A stretch of DNA of 35,162 nucleotides from UMGS1649 sp045652705. GTDB lineage: Bacteria; Bacillota; Clostridia; TANB77; CAG-465. Each line of letters opens with the position of its first letter. Position 1 is the first letter of the stretch. Under the pieces are notes generated by a model. The model was not told the origin of the DNA, searched no databases, and saw nothing but the letters and a program-made list of their open reading frames with translations. The stretch covers positions 1 through 35,162 of the forward strand of contig JAZRUV010000036.1 in NCBI GenBank assembly GCA_045652705.1, read 5' to 3'. A program made the position numbers and the translations under genes. This document shows, one piece after another, positions 7,216 through 15,470 of this stretch.

Positions 7216-8036
7216 TAGATTTTATAGCAGGAATTTTAGGAGCTCTCATTAGACTAATTTATGATATTGTTGGACAAAACTATGGTTTGTCTATAATAAT
7301 ATTTACAATACTTACAAAAATATTATTATTCCCAATAACATATAAACAGTCTAAAGCAATGGATGAAATGAATAAATTAGCTCCACTTGAAAAAGAGATA
7401 AGAGAAAAATATAAAGGCAACAAAGAGAAGATGTCTGAAGAGTTAATGAAAGTGTATGAACAACACAAGGTAAATCCAATGGGTGGATGCTTACCACTTC
7501 TTATTCAAATACCAATAATATTTGCAATGTTCTATATAGTAAAACAACCATTAACATACATAATTCAAACACCTGTAGAGCAGTTACAAGAATACACACA
7601 AGAATACTTAGGTAAAGAAGAAGTAACAGAAAAAGAAATACAAGCTTATGAAATACAAATAGCTAATAAATATGATTTAATAGATATGAATTTTTTAGGT
7701 ATAAACTTTGGAGATGTTCCATCTAATGCATTTAGCAAAGATGCTGAAGAGAAAGCTAGTTATTTTACTTTGTTAGTACCAATATTATCTTTAGCGTTTT
7801 CAATACTCCAAACAAAACTTGCTCAGAAGAATAGTAATATGACAGACGAACAAAAAGAGCAGCAAAAAACTATGAATTTAATGATGCCACTTCTTTCAGC
7901 ATATATTTCATATATAATGCCGTTAGCACTTGGAATATACTGGTTACTTGGCAACATACTTCAAATGTTAACACAGTGGATAGTTAATTTAATATTAAAA
8001 AAGAAAAAGATAATGCTAGGAGAGGGAGGTAAATAA
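7212..8036 (+). CDS. yidC: Membrane protein insertase YidC/Oxa1
   Basis: 274 residues, the short Gram-positive form without the large periplasmic domain. Hydrophobic segments lie near residues 20-42 (with the PITYKQSKAM turn), 93-115 (CLPLLIQIPIIFAMFYIV), about 175-195, and around 220-262. The segment YGLSIIIFTILTKILLFPI aligns with the first core helix; the conserved groove arginine there is Lys36, a conservative change. No clear lipobox or signal peptide is visible. It inserts membrane proteins with or without SecYEG. khpB starts 1 bp after its stop. In sporulating relatives the paralogue SpoIIIJ has this position. Confidence 0.94.
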   Translation: MIDFIAGILGALIRLIYDIVGQNYGLSIIIFTILTKILLFPITYKQSKAMDEMNKLAPLEKEIREKYKGNKEKMSEELMKVYEQHKVNPMGGCLPLLIQIPIIFAMFYIVKQPLTYIIQTPVEQLQEYTQEYLGKEEVTEKEIQAYEIQIANKYDLIDMNFLGINFGDVPSNAFSKDAEEKASYFTLLVPILSLAFSILQTKLAQKNSNMTDEQKEQQKTMNLMMPLLSAYISYIMPLALGIYWLLGNILQMLTQWIVNLILKKKKIMLGEGGK

Positions 8037-8037
8037 A

Positions 8038-8688
8038 ATGAAAAGAATGACAGAAGAATATGGTAGAACAGTTGAGGAAGCTATAAGAAAGGGCCTTGAA
8101 ACACTTAAAGTTTCTAGAGATGACGTAAAAATTGTAGTAATAGATGAACCATCAAAAGGAATGCTAGGAATGCTTTCTAGTAAAATGGCTAAAGTAAGAC
8201 TTACAGTAGAAAAGAAAGTAGATGAAGAACAACTAGAAAGAACAGTTGTTAAAGCACACGAAATACTTGGTAAAATATTTGAAATTACTGGTGATGAATC
8301 AAATTATACAGTGGAAAATGTAGATGGTAAAGTATTAATAAAAATAGATTCTGGAGCATCTGCACACCTTATAGGATATAAAGGAAAAACAATTGAAGCT
8401 ATTCAATCTACAATAAACTCAATACTTCAAAAGCAAGAAGAAGAGTATTCTAAAGTTTTTGTAGAAGTAAACGACTACAAAAACAAAAAAGAAGAAAGAC
8501 TTAAAGAATTAGCTAGAAGACTTGCTAAAAATGCAGTAAAATTTGGAAGAGACGTACGTTTAGAACCAATGTCTGCATACGAGAGAATGATAATACATAC
8601 AGAACTTGCAAATAGAACTGATGTAACAACTGAAAGCTATGGTGAAGAACCAAGAAGAAGAGTTGTAATTAAGAAAGTGAGAAGATAA
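8038..8688 (+). CDS. khpB: RNA-binding protein KhpB/Jag (Jag-N, KH and R3H domains)
   Basis: 216 residues. An N-terminal Jag-N domain (about 1-55) with the SKGMLGML motif is followed by a KH domain whose GxxG loop is GYKG (113-116). An R3H domain with RxxxH at Arg183 and His187 follows, and the C-terminal tail is basic. The protein binds RNA, with KhpA as partner in relatives, and influences cell elongation. The start ATG at 8038 has GGGAGG. It is always next to yidC/spoIIIJ, as here, and is followed by a hairpin terminator. Confidence 0.95.
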   Translation: MKRMTEEYGRTVEEAIRKGLETLKVSRDDVKIVVIDEPSKGMLGMLSSKMAKVRLTVEKKVDEEQLERTVVKAHEILGKIFEITGDESNYTVENVDGKVLIKIDSGASAHLIGYKGKTIEAIQSTINSILQKQEEEYSKVFVEVNDYKNKKEERLKELARRLAKNAVKFGRDVRLEPMSAYERMIIHTELANRTDVTTESYGEEPRRRVVIKKVRR

Positions 8689-8691
8689 AAT

Positions 8692-8717
8692 AAAAGGTCA
8701 GCACGAGCTGACTTTTT
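8692..8717 (+). terminator. Terminator after khpB
   Basis: AAAAGGTCAGC (8692-8702) pairs with GCTGACTTTTT (8707-8717) around an ACGA loop, with one G-U pair; the U run is part of the stem. mnmE starts 22 bp later, so this may be an attenuator rather than a full stop. Confidence 0.7.
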
Positions 8718-8738
8718 AAAAGAAAGGAAAATAAAATT

Positions 8739-10112
8739 ATGTTAACAGAAACTATTGCTGCTATAAGCACGGGCGGAAACAGTAGTGGAATAAATATAAT
8801 AAGAATTAGTGGTAAAAATGCTAAGAATATTATAGATAATATATTTACAAACCACTCTAAATTAGACCATCAAAAAATAATATATGGAAAAATAGTTAAC
8901 CTATCTAATACAAAAATATTAGATGAGGTTCTTGTATCATATTTTAAAGCACCAAATAGTTTTACTGGAGAAGATATTTGTGAGGTAAATTGCCACGGTG
9001 GAAGAAAGGTAACACTAGATATATTGAATCTTGTAATAGCTAATGGCGCACGTTTAGCTGAGCCAGGTGAATTCTCTAAAAGAGCATTTTTAAACGGTAA
9101 AATGGACTTATCTAAAGCAGAAGCTATAATTGATGTTATAAATGCAAAGACATCAGCACAAGCAAAACTTGCTACAAATCAATTAGAAGGTGGACTTTAT
9201 GATAGAGTGGAACTAATTAGGGACAAGCTAGTAACACTTATGGCAGAAATAGAAGTTAGCATAGATTATCCAGAATATGATTATGAAGAAATAGATAACG
9301 GAAAATTAAATTCTAGAATAGAAGAAATACAAAAAGAGATTAATTTGTTAATTAAGACGTATAATGATGGAAAATATATTAAAGATGGTGTAAACTTAGC
9401 TATAGTAGGAAATACAAATGTAGGCAAATCATCTCTATTAAATACACTTTTAAATGAAGAAAAAGCAATAGTTACTGATATTGAAGGTACTACAAGAGAT
9501 GTTATTGAAGAGACATTAGTTATAGGAAACCTAGTACTTAATGTATCAGATACAGCAGGAATAAGAGATACAGAAGATATAGTTGAAGCTATTGGTGTAA
9601 CAAAAAGCTTAAAAGCAATAGAAGATACTGATATGATAATCTATCTAATAGATATAACAAGAGGGGTAGAAGATAAAGATATAGAACTATTAAATAAGAT
9701 TAAAGTGTTGAGAAAACCATATATAATTGGTTTAAATAAAATAGATATTTCACGTGAAAAGTTAAATGAAATAAAAGCAAAATTAAGTGATTACGATAAT
9801 GTAATTGCAATATCTACGGCTACAAGAGAAGGAATAGATAAATTAAAAGAAACAATTGAAACAATATTTAATATTAATTCTTTTGATAGCGAAGAAAACA
9901 GAATAGTTGTAAATGAAAGACATAAACAGCTGTTAGAAAAAGCAAAAGTTCATTTAAATAAAGCAAAAGAAATAACAGAATTAGGCGAATCATTAGATAT
10001 AGCTGCAATAGATGTAAAAGAAGCTACAAGCCTTTTAGGAGAAATAACAGGAAAAGACGCAAGTAGTGATGTAGTAAACAAAATATTCGAAAAATTCTGT
10101 TTAGGAAAGTAG
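8739..10112 (+). CDS. mnmE: tRNA modification GTPase MnmE
   Basis: 457 residues, full length. The N-terminal tetrahydrofolate-binding domain is followed by helices interrupted by a G domain. G1 is GNTNVGKS (224-231), G2 is TTRD (251-254), G3 is DTAG (271-274) and G4 is NKID. The C-terminus is FCLGK with the conserved Cys454. With MnmG it modifies U34 of tRNAs reading purine-ending split codons. The ribosome binding site is weak (AAGGAAA). The gene contains a parS-like palindrome at 9748-9759. mnmG follows after 7 bp. Confidence 0.96.
   Translation: MLTETIAAISTGGNSSGINIIRISGKNAKNIIDNIFTNHSKLDHQKIIYGKIVNLSNTKILDEVLVSYFKAPNSFTGEDICEVNCHGGRKVTLDILNLVIANGARLAEPGEFSKRAFLNGKMDLSKAEAIIDVINAKTSAQAKLATNQLEGGLYDRVELIRDKLVTLMAEIEVSIDYPEYDYEEIDNGKLNSRIEEIQKEINLLIKTYNDGKYIKDGVNLAIVGNTNVGKSSLLNTLLNEEKAIVTDIEGTTRDVIEETLVIGNLVLNVSDTAGIRDTEDIVEAIGVTKSLKAIEDTDMIIYLIDITRGVEDKDIELLNKIKVLRKPYIIGLNKIDISREKLNEIKAKLSDYDNVIAISTATREGIDKLKETIETIFNINSFDSEENRIVVNERHKQLLEKAKVHLNKAKEITELGESLDIAAIDVKEATSLLGEITGKDASSDVVNKIFEKFCLGK
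9748..9759. other. parS-like palindrome inside mnmE
   Basis: TTTCACGTGAAA, the perfect 12-bp core of the bacterial parS consensus (TGTTTCACGTGAAACA); the two outer bases on each side differ. It encodes SRE in MnmE. It lies about 6.5 kb upstream of parB. Confidence 0.7.
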
Positions 10113-10119
10113 GAAGAAT

Positions 10120-11991
10120 ATGGAGTACAAAGATATAGACTATGATGTTATAGTAATAGGTGGAGGGCACGCTGGAATTGAAGCTGCCCTAGCCGCTGCA
10201 CGTCTTGGAAAGAGTACAGCTATGCTTGTAATGAATATGGATTCTGTAGCAAATATGCCATGTAATCCAAGTATTGGTGGAACTTCTAAAGGACATTTAG
10301 TAAGAGAAATAGATGCTTTAGGAGGACAAATGGGGATTGCTGCAGATGAATGTTTAGTGCAATCTAAGATGCTAAACTCTTCTAAAGGTCCTGCAGTACA
10401 CTCTTTAAGAGCGCAAATAGATAGAAAAAAATATCATATGTATATGAAAAATATACTCGAGAACCAAGATAACTTAGATATAATACAAAGTGAAGCAACA
10501 GAAATACTAGCAGAGGATAATATAATCACTGGTGTAAAAACAAAAAATGGAGCTATATTTGGTTGTAAGACTGTAATTGTTGCTACTGGAACATACCTAA
10601 AAGGTAAAGTTATAATAGGAGAAGTATCTTATGAAAGCGGCCCTGATGGCGTATTCCCAGCAAATGAGTTATCTCAAAGTTTAAAAAATCTAGGTATAGA
10701 ATTAAGACGTTTTAAAACAGGAACCCCTGCAAGAATAAATGTAAAAACTATGGATTTAAGTAAAATGGAAGTTCAAAAAGGTGATGATGAGATAATACCA
10801 TTCTCATTTACAAACGAAGAGAACGAAGAATTACGCTCTAGACCACAAATAGACTGTTATTTGACATATACTAATGACGAGACACACAAGGAAATTAAAG
10901 CTAATATACATCGTTCACCTATGTTTAACGGTGTTATAGAAGGAGTTGGCCCAAGATACTGTCCTTCTATAGAAGATAAAGTAATGAGATTTGCAGATAA
11001 AGAAAGACATCAAATATTTATAGAACCTATGGGAGATAATACTAATGAGATGTACATTCAAGGAATGTCTTCATCGCTTCCAGAAGAGGTTCAAAAAAGA
11101 TTGTATAAAACTGTTCCGGGCTTAGAGAACTGTAGATTTATGCGTTCTGCATATGCTATAGAATATGATTGTATAGATTCGACAAATTTAACGCTAGGAC
11201 TTAAATATAAAGATATAACAGGACTATATTTTGCAGGTCAAATTAATGGAAGTTCTGGTTATGAAGAAGCTGCTGCACAAGGCTTAATTGCTGGAATTAA
11301 TGCAGTTAGAAGCATAGATGGTAAAGATGAATTTACATTAGATAGGTCAGAAGCATATATTGGTGTATTAATAGATGATTTAATTACCAAAGGCACAAAT
11401 GAGCCATATAGAATGATGACTTCACGTTCAGAATATAGATTAATGTTAAGACAAGATAATGCAGATTTAAGACTAACAGAAAAAGGCTACCAAGTAGGTC
11501 TTATAAGTGAAGAAAGATATAATAAATTCTTAGAGAAAAAGTATTTAATCGAACAAGAATTAGAGAGAGTTAAAGCTACTGTTATAAAAGCAGATGAAGA
11601 AACAAACAAGATTTTAACAGAAAATGAAAGTTCAAATATTACTAGAGGCACAAGGCTTTCGGAACTTTTGAAAAGAACAGAACTTAAATATAATATGTTA
11701 GAATCAGTAGATAAAACAAGGGAAAAACTTCCTAAATCTGTTGTAGAGCAAGTAGAAATACAAGTTAAATATGAAGGATATATTAAACTACAACAAGAGC
11801 AAATAGATAGATTTAAAAAGCTAGAAGAGAAGAAGTTATCTAGTGACATAGATTATGAACAAATAAAAGGATTAAGCTTAGTAGCAAGACAAAAATTAAA
11901 CAAACAAAAGCCTACATCTGTAGGACAAGCTTCAAGAATATCCGGTGTATCTCCAGCAGATATATCTGTATTACTTATATATATTGCATAA
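10120..11991 (+). CDS. mnmG: tRNA uridine-5-carboxymethylaminomethyl modification enzyme MnmG (GidA)
   Basis: 623 residues, full length. The FAD-binding motif GGGHAG is at 14-19, followed by ANMPCNPSIGGTSKGHLVRE with a conserved cysteine. The central PRYCPSIEDK motif and the C-terminal YEGYIKLQQEQI and ISGVSPADISVLL segments are typical. It forms the heterotetramer with MnmE that installs the xm5U34 modification. The start ATG at 10120 has a short-spaced AGGAAG. rsmG follows after 33 bp. Confidence 0.97.
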   Translation: MEYKDIDYDVIVIGGGHAGIEAALAAARLGKSTAMLVMNMDSVANMPCNPSIGGTSKGHLVREIDALGGQMGIAADECLVQSKMLNSSKGPAVHSLRAQIDRKKYHMYMKNILENQDNLDIIQSEATEILAEDNIITGVKTKNGAIFGCKTVIVATGTYLKGKVIIGEVSYESGPDGVFPANELSQSLKNLGIELRRFKTGTPARINVKTMDLSKMEVQKGDDEIIPFSFTNEENEELRSRPQIDCYLTYTNDETHKEIKANIHRSPMFNGVIEGVGPRYCPSIEDKVMRFADKERHQIFIEPMGDNTNEMYIQGMSSSLPEEVQKRLYKTVPGLENCRFMRSAYAIEYDCIDSTNLTLGLKYKDITGLYFAGQINGSSGYEEAAAQGLIAGINAVRSIDGKDEFTLDRSEAYIGVLIDDLITKGTNEPYRMMTSRSEYRLMLRQDNADLRLTEKGYQVGLISEERYNKFLEKKYLIEQELERVKATVIKADEETNKILTENESSNITRGTRLSELLKRTELKYNMLESVDKTREKLPKSVVEQVEIQVKYEGYIKLQQEQIDRFKKLEEKKLSSDIDYEQIKGLSLVARQKLNKQKPTSVGQASRISGVSPADISVLLIYIA

Positions 11992-12018
11992 AAAGACTTT
12001 AGTAAGAAAGAGGTGTGA

Positions 12019-12030
12019 TTTCACGTGAAA
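12019..12030. other. parS-like palindrome on the rsmG start codon
   Basis: TTTCACGTGAAA (12019-12030), extended to the 14-bp palindrome ATTTCACGTGAAAT. This is the parS core, and its GTG is the rsmG start codon. It lies about 3.4 kb upstream of parA. Confidence 0.75.
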
Positions 12031-12759
12031 TTAACAAAAGAACAGTTTAAACAAAAAACAGCTAAAATAGCTGAAAGTACTGGAATAAAACTAAATGATA
12101 ATCAACTAGAAAAGCTATATTTATATAAGGAAATGCTTGTAGAATGGAATGAAAAAATAAATCTAACAGCTATTACAGATGACGAAGAAATTATAGCAAA
12201 ACATATAATAGATTCATTAGAAATAGTTAAGTACATAAAACACGGACAAAGTATAATTGATGTTGGAACAGGTGCAGGTCTTCCTGGAATAATTATAGCA
12301 ATATATTTTGAAGGAAATGTAAATGTTACTTTATTTGATGCTTTAAATAAGAGAATTCTTTTCTTACAACAAGTTATAGAAAAATTAGAACTAACTAATG
12401 TACAAGCAGTTCATGGAAGAGCGGAAGAAACGTCTAAAGACATAAAGTTTAGAGAAACTTATAATGTAGCTGTAAGTAGGGCTGTAGCAAGACTTAATGT
12501 TCTTCTAGAATTAACAGTTCCATTTGTAAAAGTTGGTGGTAACTGCATATATATGAAGGCAGATAAAACAAAAGAAGAACTTGATGAAGCTAAAAGAGCA
12601 ATAAAAGAATTAGAATTAAGTTTAACTGATGTAAATGAATATAGGGTAAAAATGGATGAGCAAGAATTAAACCATACAATAATAACATTAAGTAAACTAA
12701 AAGGGACTAAAGAGAAGTATCCTAGACAGTTTGCAAAGATTAAGAAAAGCCCATTATAG
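12025..12759 (+). CDS. rsmG: 16S rRNA m7G527 methyltransferase RsmG (GidB)
   Basis: 244 residues. The SAM-binding motif is DVGTGAGLPG near residue 78. The family motif NLTAI in EWNEKINLTAIT, and AVSRAVARL near residue 150, identify RsmG. The start codon is GTG at 12025 with GAAAGAGGTG upstream; this GTG is part of a parS-like palindrome. It is the last gene of the mnmE-mnmG-rsmG group. In relatives the next genes are parA and parB; here a three-gene insertion intervenes. Confidence 0.95.
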   Translation: MKLTKEQFKQKTAKIAESTGIKLNDNQLEKLYLYKEMLVEWNEKINLTAITDDEEIIAKHIIDSLEIVKYIKHGQSIIDVGTGAGLPGIIIAIYFEGNVNVTLFDALNKRILFLQQVIEKLELTNVQAVHGRAEETSKDIKFRETYNVAVSRAVARLNVLLELTVPFVKVGGNCIYMKADKTKEELDEAKRAIKELELSLTDVNEYRVKMDEQELNHTIITLSKLKGTKEKYPRQFAKIKKSPL

Positions 12760-12788
12760 TTGAAAAATAGCTAAAAATATGATATAAT
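12760..12788 (+). promoter_or_regulatory. Promoter of the 12842-15347 operon
   Basis: TTGAAA (12760-12765) starts one base after the rsmG stop codon, with a 17-bp spacer and TATAAT (12783-12788) preceded by TGA (extended -10). Transcription should start near 12795. Confidence 0.85.
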
Positions 12789-12841
12789 CACTCCTGTATA
12801 AAAAGTAAATCCTGAAAAAACTTTTTAAGGAGTGATTTTTA
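12786..12841 (+). promoter_or_regulatory. Inverted repeat masking the ribosome binding site in read-through transcripts
   Basis: AATCACTCCT (12786-12795) and AGGAGTGATT (12828-12837) are perfect 10-bp arms; an inner AAAAAGT/ACTTTTT pair can extend the fold, and TTTTT follows. The right arm contains the AGGAG Shine-Dalgarno of the 12842 gene. The left arm overlaps the -10 box and the expected start site. It is therefore fully present only in transcripts coming from rsmG and mostly absent from transcripts of the local promoter. Confidence 0.6.
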
Positions 12842-13102
12842 ATGTCAGTAGATAATATTGTTTTAATTAGGGGCTGGAAGGTTAGAACAACTGTAGAATG
12901 TATAATGGACGGTAATCTTTTAATACGTTTTTCCTACAACAAGATATTAAATAATCTTAATGATTTAAAAAAGACAATGAAGTATCTTAAAAGAAAATAC
13001 AAGTTTGATTTTGTTACTGTAAAGGTAGAAAATGAAAGCGAAGATGCGGATAAAATAGTAGATATAATTAAAAAAGCTGGTATAACAGTAGCATATTATT
13101 AA
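12842..13102 (+). CDS. Small hypothetical protein, first gene of the rsmG-parA insertion
   Basis: 86 residues, family not recognised. It reads as a small alpha/beta protein: strands near 5-10 and 20-30, a basic helix (NNLNDLKKTMKYLKRKYK) near 37-54, a strand FVTVKVENES, then a helix and a C-terminal strand ITVAYY. No signal peptide, membrane helix or cysteine motif is visible. The ATG at 12842 is 9 bp after AGGAG. It has its own promoter and is followed after 14 bp by the 13117 gene, so the two are cotranscribed. Location between rsmG and parA is unusual. Confidence 0.7.
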   Translation: MSVDNIVLIRGWKVRTTVECIMDGNLLIRFSYNKILNNLNDLKKTMKYLKRKYKFDFVTVKVENESEDADKIVDIIKKAGITVAYY

Positions 13103-13116
13103 TTGGAGGAAAGGTA

Positions 13117-13386
13117 ATGGCAAAGAAAATTAATTGCAAACACGGGTTGGATAAAAAACAGGAAATTGAGGCACGGAGATTAAGAGTTAAACTTGAGCAA
13201 GGCGATGAGGAAACTTTAGCAAGATATCACAAGATATATGTTGTTTGGCGGGAATCAAAAGAACCAAATTTTGAGGAGTTTCTAAAAAAGCAGGACATTA
13301 TTTGTTACTCAGCATATGCAAGAATAACAGATGAAATGACGCTCAGTAAAATAAGAGTAAAAATAATGTTATATGGTCTGCTATAA
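13117..13386 (+). CDS. Small hypothetical protein, second gene of the rsmG-parA insertion
   Basis: 89 residues, not recognised. Mostly helical and charged: LDKKQEIEARRLRVKLEQGD near residues 11-30, then HKIYVVWRESKEPNFEEFLKKQD with possible aromatic and acidic surface. There is no signal peptide or membrane segment. The start ATG has TTGGAGG upstream. It is 47 bp before the 637-residue gene, without a visible terminator between, so the three genes look like one operon. Codon use (CGG, GCG, GGG) differs somewhat from the flanking mnm and par genes. Confidence 0.65.
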   Translation: MAKKINCKHGLDKKQEIEARRLRVKLEQGDEETLARYHKIYVVWRESKEPNFEEFLKKQDIICYSAYARITDEMTLSKIRVKIMLYGLL

Positions 13387-13433
13387 ATTTATGGCTATTC
13401 TATACGATTGTTACTAAAAGTGAGGGAAGAATA

Positions 13434-15347
13434 ATGAATTTATCCGCAATCAAGCGAGTAGCAAGCATAGTATTTGGTGAGCCAGAAGGAAAACAAATAA
13501 CTGATTTTTTTAACGAAATTGCTAAAAGCAATTATGATTATGTTGTTTTAAACTCGCAGAATTGTTTCAAGTTATATAATATTTTTACGAGTGCATTAAG
13601 GGAACAAACTAGTTTTAAAGAGTATCAAGTTATCAGTTCTAATGCTTTGCTATTGTACGCAAATAAATTTGCAAAAACATATAATGAAACTAAAAGGTTT
13701 CCAAAATTAATTTTAGTAGATATTTTGGCAAATCACGGTAATGATATATTGCAAGTATTATGCCGTTTTGAAGCTGCCATTTGTTTAGAGCTAGAAAAAA
13801 TCAAGGGCACTACGCTTGGCTACTCTTGTAAAAATTTAGTTTGGCATTATTTAAGAGAAGCTGTCCAAATTAGAGTATATGCTATTTCAAGAGTGCCATT
13901 ATTAGTAGAGGGTTTATATAGACATGATATAGTTGCAAAAACGGAAAGATATGATAGTGATTTAAAAGAACTGTCACAAAAAATCTGTAGCTTTATTCAA
14001 GAATTAGATAAACCTAACGATTATTTTTTATATTCTTTGGCTATATCAAATGAAAGCAATCAAAAACAAAAGTGGCAAAATCTACAATGGAGTTACCGAG
14101 GAAGAAAAATAGATATTTATATTTCCCCTAAGAGCCGAAAAAATGTTGTATCTATGGTATATATACAAAAAAATGATGTTTTAGGAAATAAAGGAAATAG
14201 TTGGTTAACAGGTTTAACTATTGGCGGGGAGATGCCAAAATCAACTTTCTCTAAATTATGTAATAATATTAAAAGCATCTTTGAAAAATATAACCAAGAT
14301 AATGCTTTTGATTTTTTAATTTACATTTTGAGTCAAGAAGATGACTATTTGCAACCCCAACGAGCACAATTCATTTATTTCTTGATGTCGGTTATTAATG
14401 TAACGGATTTTCTAGCTGATAATCAATACTATATAACGAATATGTCAAGTAGCCAAGAAAATATAGATAATATTGCCAGTAATTTTGGTCTTTATACAGA
14501 TATAAGAGAAGGTTTTGAAAAAATAATTCATAGTTCTGAAAAAATGTTAGATGAAATAAGTGAAGTTTGTTATAAAGCATTTTATGAAGGAGCTAATGGA
14601 TTAGTAGAGAGCCTTGATTTAAGCACGGACTTCGGTACAACCCAGATAAATTGTGATATAGAACAACTATTTCAAAAAAATGGAATGGCTTTTGAAAAAA
14701 TAGCTTGTGATATGAGTACAAATAAGAAAAGGTTCTATCCGCTTGAGCAAGGCGCTGATATAGTAACTTTAAAAAGCCTTATAGAAACAATTAGTAAGAA
14801 ACAGTCTAATCATTCTAAAGACAGTCTAATACTAAGTAGTTTGGTTTGTATGGCAGAAAGTGGATTAGCTACGTTACAATTTAATATGGATAAAGAAAAA
14901 AAGTTAAGAGGGGTATTAAAAATAGAAGAATTATCTACATTTTCTATACCTCGTAGATGGCACTACTTTATTCCTGCTATTGCTTGGGTAGAGAATGAAT
15001 GCTTTGATTTTTCTATTACGCCTCAAGAAATGGCAAAAGAATTCATAAGCTATTTAGCACATATAAGAATGACTGCTGATTATAAATCAGAAGCTAGTCC
15101 CGAAGAACAAGAAGCTTTAGAGGATTTAATTAAAAATGGTAATAGTTATATAGACTATTTATCATATTGCCACCAATCATTTAATACATGGAGAAAAAGC
15201 TTGTTAACGATATGTGATTGGCGCGAGTATAGAAACACATTTGGAGATAAATCATATCCCCAGTATTTGTGTAATAATATTACTAGACAACAATATTATT
15301 GTAATCAAGCAAAAGTATTTGTAGGAAATAAGAGAAAGAAACATTAA
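13434..15347 (+). CDS. Large orphan protein, divergent phosphoribosyltransferase-like N-terminus
   Basis: 637 residues. The N-terminal part (about 30-115) has the layout of a phosphoribosyltransferase-fold protein: YDYVVLNSQNCFKLYNIF, then VISSNALLLYANKFAKTY, then FPKLILVDILANHGNDI at 89-105. In active relatives, from memory, the last motif is VDD-IL-HGR; here the second Asp and the Arg are missing, so PRPP catalysis is doubtful. The rest (about 180-637) is mainly helical with aromatic-rich segments and matches nothing I can name. No membrane helix or signal peptide is seen. The start ATG has GAGGGAAG upstream. It is the last gene of the operon and ends in a very strong terminator. It could be a regulatory or defence-type protein, but nothing in the sequence proves either. 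Confidence 0.72.
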   Translation: MNLSAIKRVASIVFGEPEGKQITDFFNEIAKSNYDYVVLNSQNCFKLYNIFTSALREQTSFKEYQVISSNALLLYANKFAKTYNETKRFPKLILVDILANHGNDILQVLCRFEAAICLELEKIKGTTLGYSCKNLVWHYLREAVQIRVYAISRVPLLVEGLYRHDIVAKTERYDSDLKELSQKICSFIQELDKPNDYFLYSLAISNESNQKQKWQNLQWSYRGRKIDIYISPKSRKNVVSMVYIQKNDVLGNKGNSWLTGLTIGGEMPKSTFSKLCNNIKSIFEKYNQDNAFDFLIYILSQEDDYLQPQRAQFIYFLMSVINVTDFLADNQYYITNMSSSQENIDNIASNFGLYTDIREGFEKIIHSSEKMLDEISEVCYKAFYEGANGLVESLDLSTDFGTTQINCDIEQLFQKNGMAFEKIACDMSTNKKRFYPLEQGADIVTLKSLIETISKKQSNHSKDSLILSSLVCMAESGLATLQFNMDKEKKLRGVLKIEELSTFSIPRRWHYFIPAIAWVENECFDFSITPQEMAKEFISYLAHIRMTADYKSEASPEEQEALEDLIKNGNSYIDYLSYCHQSFNTWRKSLLTICDWREYRNTFGDKSYPQYLCNNITRQQYYCNQAKVFVGNKRKKH

Positions 15348-15390
15348 CACAAGCTAATTATAAATAATTATAAAGCAATATTTTAAAGTT

Positions 15391-15431
15391 AAGAGCAAAT
15401 CTGAAAAAATTCGGATTTGCTCTTTTTTTTT
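15391..15431 (+). terminator. Strong terminator between the orphan operon and parA
   Basis: A 15-bp stem, AAGAGCAAATCTGAA (15391-15405) with TTCGGATTTGCTCTT (15410-15424), one U-G pair, an AAAA loop and a long T tract to 15431. Confidence 0.92.
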
Positions 15432-15470
15432 GTAACTAAATGTAATATAATAAGGCAAGAGGTGAAACTT

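Noticed and set aside
11487..11849. 120-residue minus-strand open frame in mnmG
   Set aside because: Ser/Leu-rich antisense of a conserved enzyme, no ribosome binding site.
15417..15470. Upstream ATG as the parA start
   Set aside because: It lies within the preceding terminator stem; GTG at 15471 has a ribosome binding site and gives the conserved N-terminus.
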